The notes beneath the pieces were generated by a model. It saw only the letters and a program-made list of their open reading frames with translations. It was not told the DNA's origin and made no database searches. A stretch of DNA of 64,000 nucleotides from Gemmatimonadales bacterium (GTDB lineage: Bacteria; Gemmatimonadota; Gemmatimonadetes; Gemmatimonadales; GWC2-71-9), in the NCBI GenBank assembly GCA_036500345.1, contig DASYCE010000015.1, positions 62,001 through 126,000 on the forward strand. The letters are read 5' to 3'. The position numbers were made by a program, and so were the translations under genes. Each line of letters opens with the position of its first letter. Within the stretch, counting starts at the first letter, position 1. Positions 35,221-46,420 of this stretch are shown one piece after another.

Positions 35221-36483
35221 TCACAACCATTGGGATAGCGCGTAGATCACCAGCCCGGCGAGGCCGCCGACCAGCGTGCCGTTGAGCCGGATGAATTGCA
35301 GGTCGCGCCCGACGGCGAGTTCGATGCGCTGCGAGGCGACCTGCGGGTCCCAGTCGCGGACCGTCGCCGCAATGAGGTCGGCGACTTCGTGCCGATGCTG
35401 TTCGAGCAACGAGGCGGCCAGGTCGATCACGAAGCGATCGACTTCGTTGCGGAGTTCCGCGTTCGCGGCGAGCGACTCGGCGATGGCGGCGAGGACGGTC
35501 TCGATCGGCTCGAGCGAGGCGTGTTCGGGGTCGGTGCGGTAGCGGGTTGCCGCGTCGCGGATCCGGTCCCACATCGAGGAGACGAGATCGAGGACGACCG
35601 GATGGCCTAGAAGGTCGTGCTTCAGGCGCTCAGCGCGAGCGATCATTTCCGGCGACGTCTTCAGGCGCTGGATGAAATCCCGGACCACACTGTCGAAGCG
35701 GGCGCGCAGCGGGTGCGCCGGATCGGCCGAGACCTCGGCGAGCAATCGCTGCATTCCGCCGATCATCCGGTCGGCGATGGCATCGCGCACGCCGAGCGGC
35801 AGCCAGCGCGGACTCTCCTGGCGTACCTTGGCCCGGATGACGTCGCGACCGTCGTCCACCGCGCCGCCGATCAGTCGTGTCGCTTCGTCGAGCAGCTCCT
35901 GCGGCCGGCCGTCGGCGGTGGCGATCGTGAGCACGTCACCCACCAGCGGCGCGAGCTGCATCGCTTCGAGGCGCGACACGGCGCTGCGCTGCATGAAGTC
36001 GCGGATGTCGTCGTCGGGGAGCGCTTCGACCGCGCGGGCGAGGCCGCCGGCGAGGTTGCGGGCGAGTTCAGTCCGGTGTGCGGGATCGTTCAACCAGTCC
36101 GCGGCGCGCGACGCCGGACGGATTCCTGCAAGTCGCGCGTCGAGGACGGCGCGCGAGAGGAAATGGTTCTGTACGAAGTTGCCGAGGATCCGCCCGACGC
36201 GATCCTTCTGGGTCTGCATGATGGCGGTGTGCGGAATGCGCAGGCCGAGCGGGTGTCGGAAGAGCGCAGTCACTGCGAACCAGTCGGCGATCCCGCCCAC
36301 CAGCGATGCTTCGGCGGTGGCGCGGACGTAGCCGAGCCATGGGTGCAGCGGTTCGAGGATGCGGGCGATGATGAAGATGGCGAGCGCCACGACCAGCATC
36401 CCCGACGCGACCAGTTTCATCCGGCGGAGGGCGCGCCGCCGGGATGCTTCGTCAAGAGGCTGCGGGGCGTCGAATGCTGCCAT
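35221..36483 (-). CDS. DUF445 family membrane protein
   Basis: This 420-residue protein has an N-terminal membrane helix (MKLVASGMLVVALAIFIIARIL). The DUF445 signature follows: LVGGIADWFAVTALFRHPLGLRIPHTAIMQTQKDRVGRILG. A long amphipathic helical region and a C-terminal membrane segment (LVGGLAGLVIYALSQWL) complete it. Function of the family (YjiN and relatives) is unknown. The ATG at 36483 lies 5 nt downstream of the 3' end of tRNA-Ser(GGA) on the same strand, with no room for a promoter or a ribosome site outside the tRNA. The message is thus probably released by tRNA 3' processing as an almost leaderless mRNA. Confidence 0.87.
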   Translation of the reverse strand: MAAFDAPQPLDEASRRRALRRMKLVASGMLVVALAIFIIARILEPLHPWLGYVRATAEASLVGGIADWFAVTALFRHPLGLRIPHTAIMQTQKDRVGRILGNFVQNHFLSRAVLDARLAGIRPASRAADWLNDPAHRTELARNLAGGLARAVEALPDDDIRDFMQRSAVSRLEAMQLAPLVGDVLTIATADGRPQELLDEATRLIGGAVDDGRDVIRAKVRQESPRWLPLGVRDAIADRMIGGMQRLLAEVSADPAHPLRARFDSVVRDFIQRLKTSPEMIARAERLKHDLLGHPVVLDLVSSMWDRIRDAATRYRTDPEHASLEPIETVLAAIAESLAANAELRNEVDRFVIDLAASLLEQHRHEVADLIAATVRDWDPQVASQRIELAVGRDLQFIRLNGTLVGGLAGLVIYALSQWL

Positions 36484-36488
36484 GGCTA

Positions 36489-36577
36489 CGGACAGGGAGG
36501 GATTCGAACCCTCGAGACGGCTTGCACCGCCTACACGCGTTCCAGGCGTGCCTCTTAAACCACTCGAGCACCTGTCC
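36489..36577 (-). tRNA. tRNA-Ser (anticodon GGA)
   Basis: This 89-nt class II tRNA has acceptor stem GGACAGG/CCTGTCC and an anticodon arm CACGC-CTGGAAC-GCGTG giving anticodon GGA. The variable arm is long (TAGGCGGTGCAAGCCGTCTC) and the T-arm is GAGGGTTCGAATCCCTC. The discriminator is G and no CCA is encoded. It reads UCC/UCU. A TATCTT box lies 11 nt upstream. The DUF445 start codon follows its 3' end by 5 nt. Confidence 0.95.
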
Positions 36578-36588
36578 CCGGGCGCGGG

Positions 36589-36594
36589 AAGATA
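36589..36594 (-). promoter_or_regulatory. Probable -10 box (TATCTT) for tRNA-Ser(GGA) and DUF445
   Basis: TATCTT ends 11 nt before the mature tRNA 5' end, in the 39-bp gap after msrB. The -35 is poor (a CTGACC-like hexamer about 20 bp upstream, inside msrB). If active, this promoter would also drive the DUF445 gene. Confidence 0.4.
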
Positions 36595-36616
36595 ATTGCG
36601 GTGTCGAGCCTGCCGG

Positions 36617-37192
36617 TCAGGGCTTCGTCTTGAACCCGGCGCGCTGGAAGAGCTGCAGGTACTTGCCGTAGCCGTCGGCGCTGAGTGAGTCGACCGGGAC
36701 GAAGCGCATCGACGCCGAGTTCATGCAGTAGCGCAGGCCGGTCGGCTTGGGGCCGTCGTCGAAGACATGGCCAAGATGGGAGTTCGCGTGTGCCGAACGG
36801 ACCTCGGTCCGATCCATTCCGAGCGTCTGATCGTCGTCGGTCTTGATGTTGCCGGGTTCGAGGGGCTTGGTGAACGATGGCCAGCCGGTCCCCGATTCGA
36901 ACTTGTCGAGCGAACTGAAGAGCGGTTCCCCGGAAACGATGTCGACGTAAATCCCCTGCTTGTGATTGTTCCAGTACTCGTTGTGGAATGGCGCCTCGGT
37001 CGCGGCATGCTGGGTCACTTCGTATTGCTCGGCCGTGAGCTTCTTGCGGAGCACCGCATCGCTCGGCTTGGTGTACTGGGTCGTTGCCGGTGCGGCGACG
37101 TGATTCGCCTGGGCACTCAGCGGCGCAATGACCCCGGCGGCGAGAGCGATCGCCGGAGCGATACGGATGAACAAGCTGACAGTGCGGTGCAT
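36617..37192 (-). CDS. msrB: Peptide-methionine (R)-S-oxide reductase MsrB, exported
   Basis: This 191-residue enzyme reduces methionine-R-sulfoxide in proteins. A signal peptide ([29 protein letters not shown]) places it in the periplasm. The MsrB core contains [44 protein letters not shown] and the catalytic Cys in [11 protein letters not shown]. That is the only cysteine in the protein. Both zinc CxxC pairs and the usual resolving-cysteine position (Thr in SGTGWPSF) lack cysteine, so recycling must use an external reductant directly on the sulfenic acid. The ATG at 37192 follows AGAAGGAA by 9 nt and opens the signal peptide. It is upstream of tRNA-Ser(GGA) on the same strand. Confidence 0.9.
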   Translation of the reverse strand: MHRTVSLFIRIAPAIALAAGVIAPLSAQANHVAAPATTQYTKPSDAVLRKKLTAEQYEVTQHAATEAPFHNEYWNNHKQGIYVDIVSGEPLFSSLDKFESGTGWPSFTKPLEPGNIKTDDDQTLGMDRTEVRSAHANSHLGHVFDDGPKPTGLRYCMNSASMRFVPVDSLSADGYGKYLQLFQRAGFKTKP

Positions 37193-37266
37193 GACCTGGT
37201 TCCTTCTGCGACGGTGCGCGCCAGAGAACTGATACAAAATACTCGACCTGGAAAAGGAGCCGTTCA

Positions 37267-37284
37267 GCTGAGAAACGACTCAGC
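37267..37284. promoter_or_regulatory. Perfect inverted repeat, possible operator or hairpin
   Basis: GCTGAG, a 6-nt AAACGA spacer and CTCAGC form an 18-bp dyad, 75 bp upstream of the msrB start. It could be an operator for msrB or the 3' side of an unseen transcript; no U-tract is present. Confidence 0.35.
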
Positions 37285-37344
37285 GCCGGTCCGAAGTTCC
37301 ACGGGCAGGGTATCCGGAAATCCTCTCCCGGCGGGCTGCCGCGC

Positions 37345-37458
37345 GAGGCAGATCGTCTGTCGGGTCGCACGGACGGGTTGCGGGACGAGGCAGACGGGAT
37401 GGCGGGTTACCCCGACCCCCGGGGGAAGAGGCCGACGGCTTGTCGGGGTACCCGGACG
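37345..37458. repeat. Three degenerate 31-nt direct repeats, period 41-42 bp
   Basis: Units start at 37345, 37387 and 37428, each beginning GAGGC(A/C)GA. Units 2 and 3 both carry GGGTTACCCCGAC- or GGGGTACCCGGAC-like centres. By eye units 1 and 3 match at 22 of 31 positions and units 2 and 3 at 24 of 31. A related GGGTATCCGGA block lies at 37308-37318. It is noncoding as far as I can tell, and the role is unknown. Confidence 0.45.
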
Positions 37459-37573
37459 CCCTGTTGATCGAGACTGACGCCCCGACGACGTCGACTGACG
37501 GCGCTCCCTCTTCCGTGACACGCCCGAATCGCGCATCTTGCAGCGGCTTCCCCCTGCTTCCGCGAGACCATTG

Positions 37574-40806
<3,233 letters not shown>

Positions 40807-40810
<4 letters not shown>

Positions 40811-41397
40811 TCAAGCGATACGATCGGGCCTACTTCGATCGATGGTACCGCGCGCGCCGGATCGGCTCTCCAGCCGACCTGGCGCGTTCGGTTTCTCTCG
40901 CCATCGCGATGACCGAGCAGGTCGTTGGGCGGCCCCTTCGCTCGGTGCTCGACGTCGGCGCCGGCGAGGGTCGCTGGCAGCCGGTATTGCATCGGCTGCG
41001 ACCCAGGGCGCGATATGCCGGCGTTGATTCGAGCCGCTGGGCGATCGCACGCTGGGGCCGCCGGCGCAACCTCCGGCTCGGCGCGATTGACGCCCTCGAT
41101 CAACTCGGTCTCGATGGCCCATTCGACCTGATCGTCGTCTCCGACGTTCTCCACTACTTGCCGACGCCGATCCTTCGCCGCGGGATGGAGCAGGTGGCGG
41201 CACTCCTCGACGGAGTGGCATTCCTTCCGGCGTTCACCGCCGCCGACGAGATCGAGGGCGACCGGGCGCATTTCCAGCGCCGTAGCGCGGCAACGTATCG
41301 ACGGATCCTGCGCGAAACCGGGCTCGTCCCGGTGGGGCTGTTCGGCTGGACCACCAGCGAGCGTGCGGCGGATTTGGCGGAACTGGAACGCCCCTAG
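40807..41397 (+). CDS. Class I SAM-dependent methyltransferase, probable CTG start
   Basis: This is a 196-residue protein if started at CTG 40807. The SAM motif VLDVGAGEG is at residues 47-55, a motif II-like FDLIVVSDVLHYLP follows, and post-motif helices continue to the end. The nearest ATG (40909, residue 35) would remove IKRYDRAYFDRWYRARRIG, a strongly protein-like and family-typical N-terminus. No ATG, GTG or TTG occurs in frame between 40771 (stop) and 40909. CTG 40807 forms CTGA with the sortilin-like stop, mirroring the ATGA/GTGA/TTGA overlaps elsewhere, with GGTGAGG just upstream. Substrate is unknown. It precedes pyrR by 15 nt. Confidence 0.75.
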
Positions 41398-41403
41398 TAC
41401 CTT
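41374..41403 (+). promoter_or_regulatory. Possible pyrR promoter (TTGGCG - 18 bp - TACCTT)
   Basis: TTGGCG at 41374-41379 and TACCTT at 41398-41403 are spaced 18 bp, inside the end of the methyltransferase gene. Transcription would begin about 3 nt before the pyrR ATG at 41413, giving a nearly leaderless message. No Shine-Dalgarno is visible in the 15-nt gap. Confidence 0.4.
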
Positions 41404-41412
41404 CCTGCTTCG

Positions 41413-41958
41413 ATGCCATCATCGACCCGCCTTCTCGACGCCCCAGCAATGGGGCGTGTTCTTGTGCGGATGGCGTCTGAACTGGTGGAACGAACGGCGG
41501 CGGCGCCGAGCGTGGTGCTCGTGGGTATCCAGCGCCGCGGTGTCCAGCTCGCTGATCGTCTCGCCAGGCTGACGGAGCCGCACCTCGACCGGCCCCTCCT
41601 GCGGGGCACCCTCGACATCACCCTCTATCGCGACGACCTCCAGGCGATCGGCCCCCGGCCGGTAGTCCACGAGACGTCGCTCCCCGGCAATCTTGACGGG
41701 GCCACCGTCGTGATCGTCGACGACGTGCTGTACACCGGGCGAACGGTGCGCGCGGCCCTCGACGAACTCGCCGACTTCGGACGACCGAGCCGGATCCTCC
41801 TTGCGGTACTCGTCGATCGCGGCGGCCGAGAACTTCCGATCGCTGCCGACGTGACCGGCATCGTCGCGACAGCCGGACGGGACGATCTCGTTGCGGTGCA
41901 CGTCGCCGAACTCGACGGCAACGACGGCGTCGAACTCGTCAGGCGAGGCGACGGATGA
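41413..41958 (+). CDS. pyrR: Bifunctional pyr operon regulator / uracil phosphoribosyltransferase
   Basis: This 181-residue PRTase-fold protein has a PRPP loop [14 protein letters not shown] (99-112) and the PyrR-typical start [26 protein letters not shown] and [10 protein letters not shown]. PyrR senses UMP and controls pyrimidine genes by RNA attenuation in several phyla, and can also make UMP from uracil. It heads pyrR-pyrB-pyrC with ATGA overlaps, so it should regulate them. The leader is too short here for a classical attenuator, so any control would differ or act on another transcript start. Confidence 0.92.
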   Translation: MPSSTRLLDAPAMGRVLVRMASELVERTAAAPSVVLVGIQRRGVQLADRLARLTEPHLDRPLLRGTLDITLYRDDLQAIGPRPVVHETSLPGNLDGATVVIVDDVLYTGRTVRAALDELADFGRPSRILLAVLVDRGGRELPIAADVTGIVATAGRDDLVAVHVAELDGNDGVELVRRGDG

Positions 41959-42911
41959 GCGGCGTCAATCTCGGCAAGGATCTGGTCGGGCTCGAGAAGC
42001 TCACCGCCGCGCAGATCACCGGCATCCTCGACGCAGCCGAACCGTTCAAGGAAGTCTCCGAACGCGCCATCAAGAAGGTGCCGGCGCTGCGCGGCAAGAC
42101 GATCGTCAACCTCTTCTTCGAAGCGTCGACCCGCACCAGGATTTCATTCGAGTTCGCCGAAAAGCGGCTCAGCGCCGACACCGTCAACGTGCAGGCGGCA
42201 GGTTCGTCAGTCTCGAAGGGAGAGACGCTGGTCGACACGGCGCGCAACCTCGAAGCGATGCGGATCGACATGGTGGTGATCCGTCACAGCGCGTCGGGTG
42301 CGGCAGAGTTCCTCGGCCGCCGAATCCGCTCCAACGTGATCAATGCCGGCGACGGCACGCACGAACACCCCACGCAGGGATTGCTCGACCTGCTCACGCT
42401 GCGCGACCGCTTCGGCGTGATCGCGGGGAAGAAGATCTGCATCGTTGGCGACGTGCTGCACTCGCGCGTGGCGCGGAGCAACATCTGGGGACTCACCAAG
42501 CTCGGCGCCGAGGTCGCGGTGTGCGGACCGCAGACACTGTTGCCGCGCGGCGTCACCGAGCTTGGCGTCAGCGTCTTTCGCCGAATCGAGGAGGCGATCG
42601 AGTGGGCCGACGCGCTCAACGTCCTCCGCCTGCAACTCGAGCGGATGACGGCCGGGTTCATCCCGTCGCTGCGCGAATACAATCGCGTGTTCGGCGTGAC
42701 GAGCGAACGGCTCGGCCGGGCGCCGCGCGATCTGGTCATCCTGCATCCGGGGCCGATGAACCGGGGAGTGGAGATCGACTCCGACGTCGCGGACGGACCG
42801 CACTCGGTGATCCTTCCGCAGGTCACCAACGGCGTCGCCATCCGGATGGCGGTGCTTTATCTCCTGGCGGGCGGATTTCCCGACTGGTCTGGCAGTGGAG
42901 GCGAAGGATGA
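41955..42911 (+). CDS. pyrB: Aspartate carbamoyltransferase catalytic subunit
   Basis: This 318-residue enzyme forms carbamoyl-aspartate in pyrimidine synthesis. Carbamoyl-phosphate site [19 protein letters not shown], then [31 protein letters not shown] and the aspartate loop RLQLERM with [12 protein letters not shown]. All expected catalytic segments are present. It overlaps pyrR (ATGA) and pyrC (ATGA). No pyrI regulatory subunit gene is present, so it probably works with dihydroorotase as in the class A-type complexes or as a free trimer. Confidence 0.96.
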   Translation: MSGVNLGKDLVGLEKLTAAQITGILDAAEPFKEVSERAIKKVPALRGKTIVNLFFEASTRTRISFEFAEKRLSADTVNVQAAGSSVSKGETLVDTARNLEAMRIDMVVIRHSASGAAEFLGRRIRSNVINAGDGTHEHPTQGLLDLLTLRDRFGVIAGKKICIVGDVLHSRVARSNIWGLTKLGAEVAVCGPQTLLPRGVTELGVSVFRRIEEAIEWADALNVLRLQLERMTAGFIPSLREYNRVFGVTSERLGRAPRDLVILHPGPMNRGVEIDSDVADGPHSVILPQVTNGVAIRMAVLYLLAGGFPDWSGSGGEG

Positions 42912-44212
42912 GGCCGGTGCTTCTCGTCAACGGTCGCGTGATCGACCCGTCGCAGCAGCTCGACGACGTCACGACACTTCTCGTGCAGGATGGTCGCGTT
43001 GCGGCGATCGGGCGCGACGTCGGCCGGCCGGACGACGCGGAGGTGATCGATGCACAGGGGCTGGTCGTCGCGCCGGGATTGATCGATGTGCATGTGCATC
43101 TCCGCGAGCCGGGCCAGGAGGAACGCGAGACGATCGCGACCGGGGCAATGTCGGCGGTGGCCGGGGGATTCACCGGCATTTGCGCCATGCCGAACACCGA
43201 TCCGGTGATCGACAATCAGGGGGCGGTCGGATTCGTGCGCGCCAAGGGGAAGGCCGCTGGTCTTGCGCGGGTCTATCCGATCGGCTGTGTCTCGCTCGGG
43301 CAGAAGGGCGCGCAGCTGGCGGAGTTCGGCGAGATGGTCGGAGCGGGCGCGGTCGCGGTGAGCGACGATGGGCATCCGGTGATGTCGAGCCAGCTCATGC
43401 GCACGGCGATCGAGTACGCCCGCACCTTCGGCATCCCGGTCGCGGATCATTGCGAAGACATGCCGCTCGCCGCGGGTGGCGTGATGCACGAGGGAATCGT
43501 CGCAACGCGGCTCGGGCTCAAGGGGATTCCGGCGGCGGCGGAAGAGATTCACGTGGCGCGCGACGCGATTCTCGCGCGACTCACCGGCGGCCATGTCCAT
43601 CTCTGCCACATGAGCACCCGGGGATCGGTGGAATTGATCCGCCGCGCGAAGCACGACGGCATCGGCATCACCGCCGAAGCGGCGCCGCACCATTTTTCGC
43701 TGACACACGAGCGGTGCGAAGGGTACGACACCAACGCCAAGATGAATCCGCCGTTGCGGGAAGCCGAGGACCGCGACGCGATCCGCGCGGCACTCGCCGA
43801 CGGGACCCTTGACTGCATCGCCACTGATCACGCGCCGCACCACTACGATGCCAAGGAACGGGAATTCGACGAGGCGCCGAACGGGATCATCGGTCTCGAA
43901 ACGGCCCTCTCGCTCGCGATCCGGGAGCTGGTCCGCAGCGGGCTCCTCTCGCTCTCGACGCTGATCGAACGGATGAGCTGCGCCCCCGCCCGCCTCTGGC
44001 ACCTTGAGGGCGGGACACTGCGTCGAGACAGCGTGGCGGACGTCGTGCTGTTCGATCCTGAAGGGGAGTGGACGGTCGACCCGGCGCGGCTGCGTTCCCG
44101 GTCGCGGAACACTCCGTGGGGAGGGGAGACCCTTCCCGGCGTGGTCCAGGCCACCATGGTCGGCGGGCGCGTCGTCTACCGCCGGGAACCAGGGGCCGGC
44201 ACCGGCCGTTGA
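42908..44212 (+). CDS. pyrC: Dihydroorotase
   Basis: This 434-residue class I-type dihydroorotase belongs to the amidohydrolase superfamily. Zinc ligands are in [17 protein letters not shown], the His positions in [12 protein letters not shown] and the final Asp in [17 protein letters not shown]. It interconverts carbamoyl-aspartate and dihydroorotate. The ATG at 42908 has GGAGG 6 nt upstream and overlaps the pyrB stop (ATGA); the longer in-frame extension is out-of-frame pyrB sequence and is rejected. All active-site motifs look intact, so activity is expected. Confidence 0.95.
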   Translation: MRPVLLVNGRVIDPSQQLDDVTTLLVQDGRVAAIGRDVGRPDDAEVIDAQGLVVAPGLIDVHVHLREPGQEERETIATGAMSAVAGGFTGICAMPNTDPVIDNQGAVGFVRAKGKAAGLARVYPIGCVSLGQKGAQLAEFGEMVGAGAVAVSDDGHPVMSSQLMRTAIEYARTFGIPVADHCEDMPLAAGGVMHEGIVATRLGLKGIPAAAEEIHVARDAILARLTGGHVHLCHMSTRGSVELIRRAKHDGIGITAEAAPHHFSLTHERCEGYDTNAKMNPPLREAEDRDAIRAALADGTLDCIATDHAPHHYDAKEREFDEAPNGIIGLETALSLAIRELVRSGLLSLSTLIERMSCAPARLWHLEGGTLRRDSVADVVLFDPEGEWTVDPARLRSRSRNTPWGGETLPGVVQATMVGGRVVYRREPGAGTGR

Positions 44213-44293
44213 GTCCCGGTTGGCGAGCCTCTGTTCCGCCGCCCACCGCTGTAAATTTCGCCGATTGCCGTCCGTCGAGCTGCGACGGCGGTC

Positions 44294-44299
44294 TACCTT
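44294..44299 (+). promoter_or_regulatory. Possible -10 box (TACCTT)
   Basis: TACCTT lies 18 nt before the ATG at 44318, in the 105-bp gap after pyrC. The same hexamer precedes pyrR. There is no good -35. Confidence 0.3.
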
Positions 44300-44317
44300 C
44301 TGTGCCGGACTCCAGCA

Positions 44318-45343
44318 ATGACCGAGTCACCCGAGGATCTCGCCGCTGTTGAGCAATTGCTCGCGGAGAGTGATGCGTTGCAGGGATGGATCCACCGGAT
44401 CGATCAGGCGCCGGTCACGGTTCCCGAGGCAGTCCGCGAGCGCGTCCGCCACGACTATCAGCAGCGTCTCGATCAACTGGCCGCGGGACTCCGGTCGCAC
44501 GCCGACCTGATTGCGGCACGTCTCGAGGCCGATCGCAAGGATCACGACGAGATGCAGGATCGCGCGCGGGCGTCGCGCGAGGCGCTCGCGGAGGCAGAAC
44601 TCCGGTTCGCCGTCGGCGAATACGACGGCGATCGTTTTGACGCCGAGCGGACCCGCCATGCCAGCGATATCGAGACGTTCGACGTGGCAATCGCCGCCGC
44701 GATCGAGCGGATCGGCCGGCTGGAAGAGGTTCAGTCGATGATGACGCGCGGATCGAGGGCGCGGCCCGTGGCGCCGGCGTTCGAACCGGCGGCGCAGCCT
44801 GAACCCGAGCCCGAGCCTGAGCCCGCGCCCGCTCCGCAAGCGGACATCGTCGAAGAGACTGCCGTCATCGCCGAAGTGGGGATCGTCGACCTGGCCCCCG
44901 ACGAATCGGTGGACGTCCTCGCGGTTTTCGACGAGGTCACCACACCGACCGACGCGGCGCAGCAGTCGTCGAGCCCGGAGTTCGGGCCACTCTCGTTCCG
45001 CCCGACCGGTGAGGCGCCGCCATCGAATGGCGCGCCACATCGCGGCAAGGGATTCGACACCGCGGCACCGCTCGGCATTCCGGCCGCCGACGTTCCGCCG
45101 CGCTTCGTGCGCCCCGGCGAACGGATCAACGGGCCGTCGCCGGTGACGGTGCCACCGGTCATGGAGGCGACGCCGAACGGCGCGAGCGAATTGTTTGCCG
45201 AAGAGATCGTGGTCAGCGGTCCCGCCCCGGAGCCGACGACCGTCCCGGTCGGCCGGACGTTGCGCTGCGGCGAGTGCGGCGCGATGAATCGGCCGCTGGA
45301 GTGGTACTGCGAGAAGTGCGGAGCAGAACTGGCGGCAGTGTAA
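44318..45343 (+). CDS. Coiled-coil protein with C-terminal zinc ribbon
   Basis: This is a 341-residue protein with no enzymatic motif. Residues ~5-145 are a predicted coiled-coil (VRHDYQQRLDQLAAGLRSH, AEAELRFAVGEYDGDRF). A Pro/Glu-rich linker (QPEPEPEPEPAPAPQ) and a long disordered part follow. The C-terminus is a four-cysteine zinc ribbon CGEC-x10-CEKC. No signal peptide or membrane segment is present, so it is cytoplasmic. The layout suggests an adaptor or scaffold; function is unknown. It abuts the next gene with no spacer. Confidence 0.75.
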   Translation: MTESPEDLAAVEQLLAESDALQGWIHRIDQAPVTVPEAVRERVRHDYQQRLDQLAAGLRSHADLIAARLEADRKDHDEMQDRARASREALAEAELRFAVGEYDGDRFDAERTRHASDIETFDVAIAAAIERIGRLEEVQSMMTRGSRARPVAPAFEPAAQPEPEPEPEPAPAPQADIVEETAVIAEVGIVDLAPDESVDVLAVFDEVTTPTDAAQQSSSPEFGPLSFRPTGEAPPSNGAPHRGKGFDTAAPLGIPAADVPPRFVRPGERINGPSPVTVPPVMEATPNGASELFAEEIVVSGPAPEPTTVPVGRTLRCGECGAMNRPLEWYCEKCGAELAAV

Positions 45344-46420
45344 GTGAAATGGCTGGCGCGGTCGGTGTTGTTTGGAATCCTGGCCGGCGGCGCCCCGGCG
45401 GCGTTGCGGGGGCAGGCGATTCACGGTCGCGTCGTCGATGCTGCTCGGCGACCGCTGATCGGAGCGCTCCTCGAGCTGCGTGACAGCACTGGACATTCCG
45501 CCGGGATCGTCCTCACGTCGCCGTCCGGTGTCTTTGTCCTCACGGCACCGCGGCCGGGGAACTACCAGTTCCGGGTCGCGGCGATCGGATTCCAGCCCCA
45601 CCCGTTTGCACCGGTTCACGTCCCCGCGGAGGGGGTCACGCTTCCCGATCTCGTGCTGCAGACGATGTCGATGCGCCTCCCCGATCTTGTCGCCGTCGGC
45701 CGGGGGAAGTTCTGCGGCAAGAGCGGGATTTCCGACGACGTCTTCTCGCGCATCCTCGAAAGCGCCCACACCGCGCTGCAGATCATCGAGGCGACGATCA
45801 ATCAGCGCGCCGTCGGATTCCAGGTCGCGCGCATCCACACGCGCACCATCTTCGGCACCTACAACAATTACGAGATCGCCGACACCGCGCTGGTCCCGAT
45901 GGCGGTCTGGCCGGTGCAGAGCATCAATCCGGATACGTTGCGCGTCGTCGGCTTTGGCCGGCTCCTCGAGCCGGGGAACGAGAACTCCCGGGAGTACTAC
46001 GGCCCCGATGCTCGGGTCCTCTTCTCCGACTGGTTCCTGGACGGGCACTGCTTCACGGTCGACAAGCCGAAGAAGCACCGGCCGGCCGATACACTGCACG
46101 TGCGATTCAAGCCGGCGCACAAGACCCGCCTGATCGACGCCGCCGGCGATCTGGTCCTCGATGCGCACAACCTCGCATTGCTCGAGTTCTCGTTCACGCT
46201 GACGAACCTTCCCAGGTGGATGCCGGACGAAGCGGCCGGCGGCGAGATGCAGTTCTCCCGGCTCAGTTCCGGACTGTGGGTGACGAAGAGCTGGGCGATC
46301 TGGGCGCCGATCGGCGGGATCGCGGCGAACCGAGGTATCAGCGTTGCCGGCGAGGTCGAGACATATGGCTGGGTCGCACGCGTGTATGCTGGAAATGACA
46401 CGATCCAGGTGATGCCATGA
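45344..46420 (+). CDS. Secreted protein with carboxypeptidase-regulatory-like domain
   Basis: This is a 358-residue protein. After a signal peptide (MKWLARSVLFGILAGGAPAALRGQ) comes a carboxypeptidase-D regulatory-like beta-sandwich (IHGRVVDAARRPLIGALLEL through GNYQFRVAAIGFQP). A ~250-residue domain with many aromatic residues follows, containing FCGKSG, GTYNNYEIADTALVPM and GHCFTVDKPKKHRP. No catalytic motif was recognised. GTG is the first codon after the previous TAA, without a Shine-Dalgarno. Its stop overlaps the metzincin lipoprotein start (ATGA), so the two are probably coexpressed. Confidence 0.72.
   Translation: MKWLARSVLFGILAGGAPAALRGQAIHGRVVDAARRPLIGALLELRDSTGHSAGIVLTSPSGVFVLTAPRPGNYQFRVAAIGFQPHPFAPVHVPAEGVTLPDLVLQTMSMRLPDLVAVGRGKFCGKSGISDDVFSRILESAHTALQIIEATINQRAVGFQVARIHTRTIFGTYNNYEIADTALVPMAVWPVQSINPDTLRVVGFGRLLEPGNENSREYYGPDARVLFSDWFLDGHCFTVDKPKKHRPADTLHVRFKPAHKTRLIDAAGDLVLDAHNLALLEFSFTLTNLPRWMPDEAAGGEMQFSRLSSGLWVTKSWAIWAPIGGIAANRGISVAGEVETYGWVARVYAGNDTIQVMP

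Larger units (their letters stand above)
37193..37573. other. 381-bp intergenic region between msrB and sortilin-like copy 3
   Basis: This is the only gap longer than 300 bp in the window. It holds an A/T-rich patch with TATTTT on the minus strand (37236-37241), a possible -10 for msrB. It also holds the perfect inverted repeat at 37267-37284, three degenerate repeats at 37345-37458 and a pyrimidine-rich stretch before the ATG at 37574. I see no credible gene: the open frames that cross it are extensions of antisense frames. Confidence 0.6.

Noticed and set aside
31649-36577. Genomic island bounded by the two tRNA-Ser genes
   Set aside because: No integrase, no direct att-like repeat next to a tRNA 3' end, and no shift in base composition or gene type.
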